Shown: one piece after another, positions 52,905 through 61,187 of the stretch
Layout: each line of letters begins with the position of its first letter
Numbering within the stretch: position 1 is the stretch's first letter
Assembly: GCA_017408395.1 (NCBI GenBank)
Contig: JAFQUQ010000054.1
Location: 25,083-89,082 of the forward strand
Reading direction: 5' to 3'
DNA from: Oscillospiraceae bacterium
Lineage (GTDB): Bacteria > Bacillota > Clostridia > Oscillospirales > Ruminococcaceae
Length of the DNA: 64,000 bases
The notes under the pieces: model-generated
Databases searched by the model: none
What the model was told of the DNA's origin: nothing
Seen by the model: only the letters and a program-made list of their open reading frames with translations
Translations under genes and position numbers: made by a program

Positions 52905-52952
52905 TTTACAGAACAAAAGTTCTGTGTTATAATAACATAAGAACATTTGTGC
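52905..52952 (+). promoter_or_regulatory. promoter with two LexA-type (SOS) boxes
   Basis: TTTACA (52905-52910) and TATAAT (52928-52933) are 17 bases apart. The spacer begins with GAACAAAAGTTC (52911-52922), a full match to the GAACN4GTTC operator of Firmicute LexA/DinR. GAACATTTGTGC (52941-52952), with one mismatch, lies just past the -10. Both would block RNA polymerase when LexA is bound, so the radical SAM gene is probably part of the DNA damage response. Confidence 0.75.
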
Positions 52953-52966
52953 GATAAGGTGATTTT

Positions 52967-54280
52967 ATGGAAATGATTGACAAGCTTAAAATTCTTGCAG
53001 ACTCGGCAAAATACGACGCCGCCTGCACCTCAAGCGGTGTTGACAGAAAAGGCGGTCACACGGCAGGAATAGGAAATGCGGCTGCCTGCGGAATATGCCA
53101 CAGCTTTGCCGCAGACGGCAGATGTATCTCCCTGCTGAAAATACTTATGACAAACTACTGCCTTTTCGACTGCAAATACTGCATAAACCGCCGCAGCAAC
53201 GATGTCCCCAGAGCAAGGTTTACTCCCGAAGAAATTGCGGAGCTGACATATAATTTCTACCGCCGCAATTACATCGAGGGGCTGTTTTTAAGCTCAGGTA
53301 TAATTCAAAGCCCCGACTACACCTGCGAACAGATGATAGAAGCAGTATCACTCCTGCGTACAAAATACGGCTTTTCGGGCTATATCCACGCCAAAGCCAT
53401 CCCAGGCGCCGATAAGGAGCTTATAAACCGCCTTGGTATGCTATGCGACAGAATAAGCGTAAACATTGAGCTGCCCTCACAGACAAGCCTTGAAGCTCTC
53501 TGCCCCGATAAATCCAGAAGCTCGATTTTTCTGCCTATGGGACAGATAACAAACCGTATAAAGGAAAATTCCTACGAGATCGTAAAATATAAAAGTGCCC
53601 CGAAATTCGCTCCTGCAGGACAAAGCACACAGATGATAATCGGCGCTACCCCCGACACGGATTTTCAGATACTCCGCCTTTCACAGGCTATGTACCGCAA
53701 ATACAGCCTTAAACGTGTTTTTTACTCTGCCTATGTACCCGTAGGAGACCAGAAGCTTCTTCCCTCCGCCGACACCAAGCCGCCCCTTCTCCGTGAGCAC
53801 AGGCTTTATCAGGCAGACTGGCTCCTGCGTTTCTACGGCTTTGAAGCGGAAGAAATACTTGATGAAAAGCACTGCGATTTTGACCCACTGCTTGACCCAA
53901 AATGCAACTGGGCTCTTCACCATCCCGAATATTTCCCCGTTGAAATAAACCGTACACCCTACGAAATGCTGCTGAGAGTCCCCGGAATAGGCGTAAAATC
54001 AGCGCAGAAAATAATCGCCGCAAGACGTTACACAAAGCTTGATTACAGCGACCTTAAACGTATGGGTGTGGTGCTTAAGCGTGCGGTTTATTTTATACTG
54101 TGCAAAGGGAAGCGTGCCGACGGTCTTATCATAACGGAAGAAGGTATGATGAGACAGCTCATATCGGCAAGCATAGTAAAAGAACTTGAAGAAAACTCCT
54201 GCGGTGAACAGCTCTCCCTTTTCGACACGCCGCAGCCCACACCGGAGGATAGATTGAAATGCTTGACAGGACAAATGTGA
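52967..54280 (+). CDS. radical SAM protein linked to DNA repair (TIGR03916 type)
   Basis: A 437-residue radical SAM protein. The cluster motif CLFDCKYC (CX3CX2C) is at about 65-72, after an extra cysteine pair (CGICHSF). The C-terminal part has a helix-hairpin-helix DNA-binding motif VPGIGVKSAQKIIAARRYTK (about 338-357). This matches the putative DNA modification/repair radical SAM family TIGR03916. The partner gene of the DUF4130 type overlaps its end. The reaction is unknown. The upstream LexA-type boxes support a repair role. Confidence 0.88.
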   Translation: MEMIDKLKILADSAKYDAACTSSGVDRKGGHTAGIGNAAACGICHSFAADGRCISLLKILMTNYCLFDCKYCINRRSNDVPRARFTPEEIAELTYNFYRRNYIEGLFLSSGIIQSPDYTCEQMIEAVSLLRTKYGFSGYIHAKAIPGADKELINRLGMLCDRISVNIELPSQTSLEALCPDKSRSSIFLPMGQITNRIKENSYEIVKYKSAPKFAPAGQSTQMIIGATPDTDFQILRLSQAMYRKYSLKRVFYSAYVPVGDQKLLPSADTKPPLLREHRLYQADWLLRFYGFEAEEILDEKHCDFDPLLDPKCNWALHHPEYFPVEINRTPYEMLLRVPGIGVKSAQKIIAARRYTKLDYSDLKRMGVVLKRAVYFILCKGKRADGLIITEEGMMRQLISASIVKELEENSCGEQLSLFDTPQPTPEDRLKCLTGQM

Positions 54281-55083
54281 TTTACTGTTACGACGGCACC
54301 TTCAACGGCCTTATGTGCTGTGTGTTTGAAGCGTATGAAGCAAAGGAGCTGCCTGCGGAAATAAAGGCAGGAGAGCCTGACCAGATGACGTTTCTTGACG
54401 TAAAAAGCATCCCCACCATTCCCGAAAAATTCAACAGGGTGCTTGCGTCAATACCGAGGAAAATGGGACCTGACGCTTTGTTTTTTCTGCAGACTGCATT
54501 TTTAAGCTGTGATACACAGAAGGAACTGCGTATACTTGAATTTATGGAAACAGGCTACGATTACGGTACCCGTGTAATGAATATGCCCAATGAGCCTGTG
54601 TTCTGTGCACTTAATAAAATGGTGCTCCATTGTGAAAAGGAGGCTCATCATCTTAAAGGTTTCCTGAGATTTTCCGACAACGGCGGTGCACTTGCGGCTG
54701 TTATTGAGCCAAAAAACTGCGTTCTCCCCCTGATTGCAGAGCATTTTACCGACCGTTACCGCAACGAGAATTTCCTTATTTATGATAAAACGCACCGTAT
54801 GGCGCTTGTTTACAGCAACTACGTCCCCCAGCTTATGACGGACGTGGATTTTGAACTGCCCGAAACCACCGACCAGGAGGAATATTACCGTGCCCTGTGG
54901 AAGGAATTCTACAACAGTATCGGAATAAAGGAACGCTTTAACCCACGGTGCCGTATGAATCTTATGCCAAAACGCTACTGGAGCAATATGCCCGAAATGA
55001 GCGAGGAGCTTTACAAGCCCCAGAATGCCCCGCGCCCCTCAGGTTTAAGCTCATTTTCAAACAGCAGAAAGAAGCTTCACTGA
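54259..55083 (+). CDS. DUF4130 / TIGR03915 DNA metabolism protein
   Basis: A 274-residue protein starting MLDRTNVIYCYDGTFNGLMC inside the end of the radical SAM gene (22-base overlap), with GGAGG about 10 bases ahead. YCYDGTFNGLMCCVFEAYE is the hallmark opening of the DUF4130 family; HLKGFLRFSDNGGALAAVIEP and DKTHRMALVYSN also fit. In other genomes it pairs with the same radical SAM family and is sometimes fused to uracil-DNA glycosylase. The two proteins likely act together on DNA; the chemistry is not known. Confidence 0.88.
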   Translation: MLDRTNVIYCYDGTFNGLMCCVFEAYEAKELPAEIKAGEPDQMTFLDVKSIPTIPEKFNRVLASIPRKMGPDALFFLQTAFLSCDTQKELRILEFMETGYDYGTRVMNMPNEPVFCALNKMVLHCEKEAHHLKGFLRFSDNGGALAAVIEPKNCVLPLIAEHFTDRYRNENFLIYDKTHRMALVYSNYVPQLMTDVDFELPETTDQEEYYRALWKEFYNSIGIKERFNPRCRMNLMPKRYWSNMPEMSEELYKPQNAPRPSGLSSFSNSRKKLH

Positions 55084-56252
55084 CCTCTTTTTTCGAGCCA
55101 TCTTACGGCGCAGTGTGCAAGACAGGCGGCACCGACAGGGAGCACGTCCTCATTGAAGCGCACCTTTGGATTGTGAGCCGTAAACTCTCCCCGTTCGTCC
55201 TCAAAGCCTGCGGAAAGATACATAAAAGCCGACGGCAGCTTTTCCGCAATCAATGCAAAATCCTCCGATGCCGACGCTTTTATCCCCTCCCTGAGATCAA
55301 GCTGTGAGAAACCGTCCTCCTGCAAATAGCCTGCAAATTCATCCGTAAGCTTTTTATCGCAGACAAGGGGCGGCACTCCTTTGTAAAAGGTCACTTTTGC
55401 AGTACCGCCGTAAACTTTTGCATAAGCTTCTGCAAGGTCGGCTATTCTTTTAACAAGCTTAATCTGAAGCTGCCTGTCGTCCGTTCTCACCATACCCTCC
55501 ATTGCGGCAAAATCGGGAATAATGTTGGGAGCGTCGCCTCCGTGAAAGCTTCCTACGGTGATAGTGCATACTCTTTCGGGAGCGGTTTCCTTTGCGGCGG
55601 CAGTTTCAAAAGCAGAGTAAATTTTATTGCAGATACCTATGGGGTCAATTGTAAGATGAGGGTAAGCACCGTGACCGCCCTTTCCTTTTACCTCAATGCG
55701 GAAGCTGTCGGCAGAGGACATCATTACACCGCCGCTGTTGTATAGGACCGTACCCACGGGGATTTTTCCTGCGGCAACGTGAAACGCCAGCGCAGCTTCT
55801 GCCGCAGGAGCTTCAAGCACTCCGTTTTCAAGCATATCCCTGCACCCCTGCAAGGTTTCCTCGGCAGGCTGGAACATAAGCTTTACCCTGCCTTTAAGAC
55901 GGTCTGCATTCTCCGCAAGCATTTCCGCCGCACCCAGCAGCATTGCGGCGTGAAGGTCGTGACCGCAGGTATGCGCCGCCCCGTTTTCGCAGGCAAATTT
56001 CTCTCCGCTTTCCTCCTTCATCGGCAGAGCGTCCATATCTGCCCTTAAAAGTATAACAGGACCTCCCTTTCCGATAACGGCAGTTATACCGTGACCGCAC
56101 TTTTCCCCCTTTATTCCGTATTCATCCAGCTTTTGCAGAATGTATCCGCAGGCAATCGGCATTTCCAGCCCGATTTCCGCATTTTTATGGAAAAATCTGC
56201 GGTGTGCCGTGATTTTGTCCCTGATTTCAAGGGCTTTTCTGTAAAAATCCAT
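55077..56252 (-). CDS. M20-family amidohydrolase
   Basis: A 391-residue metallohydrolase. The start is ATG 56252 (MDFYRKALEIRDKITAHRRF) with AAGGAGG 8 bases ahead. Metal ligands are seen in RADMDALP, HTCGHDLHAAML, QPAEETLQG and the final FALIAEKLPSAFMY segment (SASEDFA). It belongs to the M20D branch with N-acyl-amino-acid and hippurate hydrolases; the substrate cannot be told. It converges with the DUF4130 gene and overlaps its end by 7 bases. Confidence 0.9.
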   Translation of the reverse strand: MDFYRKALEIRDKITAHRRFFHKNAEIGLEMPIACGYILQKLDEYGIKGEKCGHGITAVIGKGGPVILLRADMDALPMKEESGEKFACENGAAHTCGHDLHAAMLLGAAEMLAENADRLKGRVKLMFQPAEETLQGCRDMLENGVLEAPAAEAALAFHVAAGKIPVGTVLYNSGGVMMSSADSFRIEVKGKGGHGAYPHLTIDPIGICNKIYSAFETAAAKETAPERVCTITVGSFHGGDAPNIIPDFAAMEGMVRTDDRQLQIKLVKRIADLAEAYAKVYGGTAKVTFYKGVPPLVCDKKLTDEFAGYLQEDGFSQLDLREGIKASASEDFALIAEKLPSAFMYLSAGFEDERGEFTAHNPKVRFNEDVLPVGAACLAHCAVRWLEKRGQ

Positions 56253-56355
56253 TGTGCTGCCTCCTTTTTCATTTATTATGTGCAAAATATCCATATATAT
56301 GAAATGTTCAGAAAAAATTCTCTGAATATTATAACAGTAAAGTGCAGTTTTACTA

Positions 56356-56384
56356 TTGAATTAAACATTTTTATATGGTATAAT
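56356..56384 (+). promoter_or_regulatory. promoter of the receiver-kinase operon
   Basis: TTGAAT (56356-56361) and TATAAT (56379-56384) are separated by 17 bases, 48 bases before the receiver-domain gene. Confidence 0.75.
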
Positions 56385-56431
56385 ATGTGTAATTATATAA
56401 TCTGACTAAATTTTACTATGGAGGCTGTGAA

Positions 56432-56818
56432 ATGTCTGCAAGATACAAAAAACACGTCCTTGTCGTTGACGATAATATAATTCTCCTCAGAACGGTAAAG
56501 GATATGCTTGAAGATCAGTATAGCGTGTCAATTTCAACTTCAGGCTATCAGGCGCTTGAAATGATAAAAAGAAAGAAACCCGATATTATCCTTCTTGACT
56601 ATGAAATGCCCGAAATGAACGGCGCAGAGGTTCTGCAGAAGCTTCATTCGGAAGAAGAAACCAGGGATATACCTGTGGTATTCTTTACGGCAAGCGCAAG
56701 ACGTGAAACCGTTACAATGCTTATTAAGCTCAATCCGTCAGGCTATGTGCTCAAACCGCCCAATAAGCAGAATCTTCTCAATCAGATCGAAAAGATTCTG
56801 AATCCTACGGAAGAATAA
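56432..56818 (+). CDS. stand-alone response regulator receiver domain
   Basis: A 128-residue single receiver. Acid pair D13-D14 (VLVVDDNIILL), phospho-acceptor D56 (IILLDYEMPEMNG), T87 in FFTAS and K108 in YVLKPP are all present, so it should be phosphorylated. It has no output domain, which suggests a phosphorelay shuttle or protein-binding role like CheY or Spo0F. A hybrid kinase with an HPt domain in the same operon is the natural partner. GGAGGCTGTGAA lies ahead of the ATG. Confidence 0.93.
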   Translation: MSARYKKHVLVVDDNIILLRTVKDMLEDQYSVSISTSGYQALEMIKRKKPDIILLDYEMPEMNGAEVLQKLHSEEETRDIPVVFFTASARRETVTMLIKLNPSGYVLKPPNKQNLLNQIEKILNPTEE

Positions 56819-56845
56819 GCCGCTATCTGAGTTTAAAACAGGAGG

Positions 56846-56867
56846 TATGCTTCCGCAAGGAAGCATA
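56846..56867 (+). promoter_or_regulatory. hairpin between ribosome site and start of the lipid kinase-like gene
   Basis: TATGCTTCC pairs perfectly with GGAAGCATA around a GCAA tetraloop. GGAGG (56841-56845) ends just before it, and the ATG at 56877 comes 10 bases after it. Folding would bring the site to a normal distance from that ATG. It also resembles a weak attenuator. Confidence 0.6.
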
Positions 56868-56876
56868 TTTGTATTT

Positions 56877-57788
56877 ATGACACATATTTTTATTATTAAC
56901 CCGTTTGCTGGAAAAATGACATTTGCAGATGACCTGAGAACTAAGCTTGAATCGGTAAAAAATCTCGACTACTTTGTCTTCAACACACGCTACGAAGGCT
57001 ACGAAACGGAGCTTGTGAAAAAGATACTTAACATTTTCGAGGGAGAAAAGCTCCGTTTTTACTGCTGCGGCGGCTCGGGAACAATGCGTAATATCCTCAA
57101 CGGCTTTGATGACCTTTCAAAGGCGGAGGTTGCGTTCTTCCCCTGCGGTCTTACAAACGACTTTCTTAAAATGTTCGGCAAGGATGAGGCTCGTTTCTAT
57201 CAGATAGAGGAGCTTATAAACGGCGATGTAATCGAGGTTGACTATATCAAGACAAATTACGGTGTATCCCTTAACAGCCTGTCAACCGGTCTTGACAGCA
57301 ACTGCCTGAAAAAAATGAGAGATTTCCGTTCTTTCCGTAATTTCAACAAGGAAATGCCCTATACTCTTGCAACGATTTATTCTATTTTTGTTTCCAAGAC
57401 TATGGAATACGATGTTACCCTTGACGACGAAAAGCTCAACGGAAAATTTGCGGAAATTTTCATCGGAAACGGCTGTATCTTCGGCGGAAACCTTTATTTT
57501 GCAGAAAAAACCTGCGTAAACGACGGCGCCGCAATTTCAAGAATAGTAGGCAATCAGCGTGGTTTTTCAATGCTTTCCACAATGCTGCTGCTTACAGGAA
57601 GAAAGTATGACAAGCTGCCCGAGGCTATGCGCTGCGGAGAATGCAGGAAAATCAGCATCAGACGCACCGACGGCTCACCATTCAACATAAATCAGGACGG
57701 CGACCTTATCAGAAATGTAACCGAATGTAATGCTGAAATCGTTCATAAAGGTCTGCACCTTGTTGTTCCGAAGGGGGTTAGCTTATGA
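56877..57788 (+). CDS. diacylglycerol/lipid kinase-like protein with altered GGDGT motif
   Basis: A 303-residue protein from ATG 56877 (MTHIFIINPFAGK), the usual beginning of the DAGK/YegS family; a start at 56847 would add ten residues and lies under the hairpin. The nucleotide-binding motif GGDGT reads GGSGT at residues 65-69, and the later GTGNDF reads GLTNDFL. The C-terminal domain looks normal. Family members phosphorylate diacylglycerol or sphingoid lipids. With these changes it may be inactive or use another substrate. Its stop overlaps the kinase gene start (ATGA). Confidence 0.82.
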   Translation: MTHIFIINPFAGKMTFADDLRTKLESVKNLDYFVFNTRYEGYETELVKKILNIFEGEKLRFYCCGGSGTMRNILNGFDDLSKAEVAFFPCGLTNDFLKMFGKDEARFYQIEELINGDVIEVDYIKTNYGVSLNSLSTGLDSNCLKKMRDFRSFRNFNKEMPYTLATIYSIFVSKTMEYDVTLDDEKLNGKFAEIFIGNGCIFGGNLYFAEKTCVNDGAAISRIVGNQRGFSMLSTMLLLTGRKYDKLPEAMRCGECRKISIRRTDGSPFNINQDGDLIRNVTECNAEIVHKGLHLVVPKGVSL

Positions 57789-60127
57789 ATCCGAACCAGT
57801 TTTTCAAAGCAAGCAAAATAAATCTTACCTTCTACATACTTCTCGGAATGAGTGCGGTTTTTGTTTCATATACCGTCACTCACCGACCGCTCTGGTTTAT
57901 ACTGGCAGCTATTGCGTATATATGCGCATCATCGGCCTGTCTCATAACATCACTGAAACGACCCACACTGAATAAGAATGTTTATTCCAAAATGCAGAGC
58001 ATTGCTTTTGTGGTGCTCAACTCTTTCCTGTCGATAGCCTTTGACTCGGCACAGGTTTTTGTTTACGCAATGTGCTTCAGCTCCATCCTGAGCCTTATTT
58101 TCATCGACCCCAAGCTTTCAAAGTTCCAGTTTATCCTTTCCACGGTTGTAGCACTTGTTGTTGCGGGAATAGTAGGTATTTATACAGGCTCGTCTCAGAC
58201 AATGCTTGCCTACACCTTCGGTACACTACTGCTGGTGGTTATGAATTTCAACATTCTGGTTATGACTACCAACGTTTCTTTCCAGTCACGTAAAGGTAGA
58301 GAGCAGGAACGAAGCCTTGACGATATGCTTAAGGTAGTTGAGGCAAAGTGTGAGGAGGCACAGTCCGCAACACGAAGCAAGACCCTTTTCCTTGCGCATA
58401 TGTCCCACGAAATAAGAACTCCTATCAACGTTATCGTTGGTATGAACGAAATGATTCTCCGTGAAAGCAGCGAGCCTGAAATCACAGAGTACGCTTCCGA
58501 AACAAAGAATGCCGCAAAATCACTCCTGGGCATCATCAATGACATTCTTGACATAACCAAAATCGAAGCAGGCAAGCTTACCACGATTTCCGTAAAATAT
58601 GACCCTAAAATCCTCATTACCGACATCTACAACCTTATCCGCTTCAAGGCGGAGGACAAGGGTCTGGAATTTAAGGTCATAGCGGATGAAAACATTCCTG
58701 CCCAGCTTATGGGCGACGACATCCGTCTTAAACAGATAGTAATCAACCTGCTGACAAACGCTGTAAAATACACCGCAAAGGGCAGCGTTGTCCTTGACAT
58801 ACACCCCGTTTCGGATGACGAGCTGATGTTCAGCGTAAAGGATACGGGTATGGGTATCAAGGAAGAGGATATGGACCGCCTTTTCAATGCATTTGACCGT
58901 ATCGAAGAAAAGAAGAACCGAAGCATTGAAGGTACAGGGCTCGGACTCAACATCACTTCTTCACTTCTTAAACTGTTCGGCAGTGAGCTTAAGGTTAAGA
59001 GCGTCTACGGCAAAGGCTCCGAATTTTACTTTGTTATAAAGCAGAAGGTCATCGACCCTAACCCTATGGGAAAAATCGACCTTAACGCCAAAAATTACCA
59101 CGAAATCAAGTGTCAGGCGCAGAACACAGCTCCCGACGCAAAGGTGCTTATCGTTGACGACAACGAAATGAACCGTAAGGTTTTCAAGAACCTGCTCAAA
59201 AATACGGGCGTTATGATTTCGGAGGCTTCAAGCGGCAGGGAGTGTCTTGAGCTTGTTGCACAGACAGCCTTTGATATGATTTTTATGGATTATATGATGC
59301 CCGAAATGGACGGCGTACAGACCCTTGAAGAAATGAAACGTATGGACGGAAATTTAAGCAAGGACGCTCCCGTTATCGTGCTTACGGCAAATGCTGTGGC
59401 AGGCGCAAAGGAATTTTACGAAAAGGCAGGCTTCAACGGCTTCCTTTCAAAGCCTGTGTCCCCTGCAAAGCTTGAAGCGGCGCTGTTTGCAGGACTCCCT
59501 AAAGAGCTTGTCAAGGAAACAGGGGAGCTTCCAAAGGAAGAAGAAGTCGTTCTGCCCGATGTTTACGGCGCAGACTGGGCGTTTGCAAGACTTCACTTCC
59601 CCGACGACAGACAGCTTAACGAAACGGTCAAAATGTTCCTTAAAGCGCTTAAAATGGACGCCGACGAGCTTGAACTCTACTTTGACGGCATAGACAACGA
59701 AGAGGCTGTAAAATCCTACCGCATAAAGGTGCACAGTATGAAAAGTTCAGCCGCACTGATAGGCATAGTCCGTCTTGCGGGTATGGCAATGGAGCTTGAA
59801 GATGCCGCCGCAAACGGTGATACCGACACGATAAAGGCGCTTCACCCTGTCTTCATCAAACGCTGGATTTCCTACAAGGAGCTGCTTAAGGAATTTTCCG
59901 ACAGCACATCCGCCGCTAAGAACGCTGATGATTTCAAAGATGAAATTGCAGATATAATCGGACGTATTCACGAAGCGGCCGACGAAATGGACGTTGACAA
60001 GCTTGACGCACTTTCAGCAGAGCTTGATAATTACGCCTTCAGCGGTGACGAAGCAGATAAAGCTGAAAAAATCAAAACCGCAATCTTCAGCTTTGACCTT
60101 GAAATGCTGAAAAACTGCACAATATAA
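57785..60127 (+). CDS. hybrid sensor histidine kinase with receiver and HPt domains
   Basis: A 780-residue protein. Six or so membrane helices fill about 12-165 without an external sensor domain. A short coiled coil leads to HisKA with H208 (LAHMSHEIRTPIN). The ATPase domain has NLLTNAVKYT, DTGMGI and GTGLGL. A receiver (IVDDNEMNR, acceptor D502 in IFMDYMMPEMDG) and an HPt domain (H650 in VHSMKSSAAL) follow. All phosphorelay steps are thus in one chain, and the lone receiver at 56432 could take the final phosphate. The last 59 bases of the gene are repeated at 61007. Confidence 0.95.
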   Translation: MNPNQFFKASKINLTFYILLGMSAVFVSYTVTHRPLWFILAAIAYICASSACLITSLKRPTLNKNVYSKMQSIAFVVLNSFLSIAFDSAQVFVYAMCFSSILSLIFIDPKLSKFQFILSTVVALVVAGIVGIYTGSSQTMLAYTFGTLLLVVMNFNILVMTTNVSFQSRKGREQERSLDDMLKVVEAKCEEAQSATRSKTLFLAHMSHEIRTPINVIVGMNEMILRESSEPEITEYASETKNAAKSLLGIINDILDITKIEAGKLTTISVKYDPKILITDIYNLIRFKAEDKGLEFKVIADENIPAQLMGDDIRLKQIVINLLTNAVKYTAKGSVVLDIHPVSDDELMFSVKDTGMGIKEEDMDRLFNAFDRIEEKKNRSIEGTGLGLNITSSLLKLFGSELKVKSVYGKGSEFYFVIKQKVIDPNPMGKIDLNAKNYHEIKCQAQNTAPDAKVLIVDDNEMNRKVFKNLLKNTGVMISEASSGRECLELVAQTAFDMIFMDYMMPEMDGVQTLEEMKRMDGNLSKDAPVIVLTANAVAGAKEFYEKAGFNGFLSKPVSPAKLEAALFAGLPKELVKETGELPKEEEVVLPDVYGADWAFARLHFPDDRQLNETVKMFLKALKMDADELELYFDGIDNEEAVKSYRIKVHSMKSSAALIGIVRLAGMAMELEDAAANGDTDTIKALHPVFIKRWISYKELLKEFSDSTSAAKNADDFKDEIADIIGRIHEAADEMDVDKLDALSAELDNYAFSGDEADKAEKIKTAIFSFDLEMLKNCTI
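60069..60127. repeat. left copy of perfect 59-base direct repeat
   Basis: The last 59 bases of the hybrid kinase gene, including its TAA, recur without change at 61007-61065. The DNA between is AT-rich and unlike the flanks, so this is the boundary of an insertion. Confidence 0.93.
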
Positions 60128-60133
60128 AATTTT

Positions 60134-60229
60134 ATGGGATTAGCTGATTATATTGTGGATAAAACTGCACTTTCACAAAATAAACTATTTGTCGAATATC
60201 TTGAATCTGTTTTATATGGGATGAATTAA
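60134..60229 (+). CDS. possible 31-residue ORF at the start of the insert
   Basis: A short ORF, MGLADYIVDKTALSQNKLF and on to VLYGMN, ends one base before the next start. It has no clear ribosome site. It might be a leader for the larger gene, or the tail of a gene whose front was lost when the insert formed. It is not recognised. Confidence 0.3.
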   Translation: MGLADYIVDKTALSQNKLFVEYLESVLYGMN

Positions 60230-60230
60230 T

Positions 60231-60920
60231 ATGTATGATGAATATGCTTACGAAATACTAGAAGATGAATATGAATCTGATGAACGTTCAGCTATTCGCT
60301 TATTCAATATAACCCCCATAAAAAAAGTTCTTATTAATTACACATCAATGTCAGAAGAAAACCAAAAAAATTACATGATAGAGTTTTTAAGAGAGATGAG
60401 AAAACAAAATATTCCAAGCAAACATTGTTATATAGATTTTTATTTAACAGTTGAATTAGTACGGAAAATAATAACTGACATTGAAAATAATAAAATAAAG
60501 GGCAGTGACAGATTCTATGAGTTATATTACAAAACAAATAAAAAGCCTAAATATTATTTAAAAATGAAAAAACTCGCAAGAAGAGAATTTGATTTTTTTT
60601 ATGATAAATACTTTTTGCTTTATAATTTTCAGGATTTTAAAGAAAGTTATTACGGAGCAGCTAATCAATATAAGGAAAGAAAGGAGAAAATCAGCAGAAT
60701 ATTTAAAGATGAAAAGGAAGCTTTCTATGCGGCACATTATAATTATGAATATATGCTATCTAAATATCGAAAGGGTGTTATACAATCAGAAAAAAACTAC
60801 CAAAAAATAAGAAAGTATTTATATAAAGATCATATTTTGAGTTATTACGGTATGAGAATTCTCGGAGCAGTCACCGGTGTAATTATAATGCTAATATATA
60901 TTACTTTCTTTTATAAATGA
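60231..60920 (+). CDS. unknown protein with C-terminal membrane tail, on an AT-rich insert
   Basis: A 229-residue protein, visibly richer in A and T and in lysine and tyrosine than its neighbours. The N-terminus is acidic (MYDEYAYEILEDEYESDERS). The middle is helical and basic (KKPKYYLKMKKLARREFDFF; YKERKEKISRIFKDEKEAFY). One hydrophobic segment ends the chain (ILGAVTGVIIMLIYITFFYK, about 209-229), typical of a tail-anchored protein. There is no good ribosome site; GGGATG lies nearby. I do not recognise the family. Its base use and repeat borders point to horizontal transfer. Confidence 0.7.
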   Translation: MYDEYAYEILEDEYESDERSAIRLFNITPIKKVLINYTSMSEENQKNYMIEFLREMRKQNIPSKHCYIDFYLTVELVRKIITDIENNKIKGSDRFYELYYKTNKKPKYYLKMKKLARREFDFFYDKYFLLYNFQDFKESYYGAANQYKERKEKISRIFKDEKEAFYAAHYNYEYMLSKYRKGVIQSEKNYQKIRKYLYKDHILSYYGMRILGAVTGVIIMLIYITFFYK

Positions 60921-60941
60921 TGTTGATATTTTGATTGGACA

Positions 60942-60993
60942 CTGTAAAAATACGTGAAAAGCACGTAAATCTCCTAAAAAAGGAAGTTTACAG
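60942..60993. repeat. nested dyads near the right end of the insert
   Basis: CTGTAAA (60942-60948) pairs with TTTACAG (60987-60993). Inside it TACGTG-aaaag-CACGTA (60951-60967) and a CCT/AGG hairpin follow. The segment lies between the unknown gene and the right repeat and may be a recombination site or a terminator. Confidence 0.65.
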
Positions 60994-61006
60994 GCTTTTA
61001 TGTAAT

Positions 61007-61065
61007 AAATCAAAACCGCAATCTTCAGCTTTGACCTTGAAATGCTGAAAAACTGCACAATATAA
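61007..61065. repeat. right copy of perfect 59-base direct repeat
   Basis: All 59 bases match the end of the hybrid kinase gene at 60069-60127. Here it is a fragment without a start. Beyond it comes the terminator of the kinase operon, now about 950 bases from the kinase stop. Confidence 0.93.
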
Positions 61066-61076
61066 TTATGATATTT

Positions 61077-61120
61077 AAAATCAGTTCAGACCTTATTCAA
61101 AAGGTATGGACTGATTTTTT
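61077..61120 (+). terminator. terminator of the kinase operon
   Basis: AAAATCAGTTCA pairs with TGGACTGATTTT with one G-U, with an inner ACCTT/AAGGT pair, followed by TTTTTTATT. It would originally have followed the kinase gene directly. Confidence 0.85.
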
Positions 61121-61121
61121 A

Positions 61122-61150
61122 TTGCAAAGCCTGCGGTATTATGTTATAAT
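61122..61150 (+). promoter_or_regulatory. promoter of the EamA gene
   Basis: TTGCAA (61122-61127) and TATAAT (61145-61150) are separated by 17 bases, 38 bases before the ATG at 61188. Confidence 0.75.
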
Positions 61151-61187
61151 ATGGGGTAATATCGGATTTAAGGGGATTTTTTATTTA

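Noticed and set aside
60978-61012. dif-like XerCD site at the end of the 938-base insert
   Set aside because: TGTAAACT resembles the right arm of dif, but the left arm matches at only a few of eleven positions.
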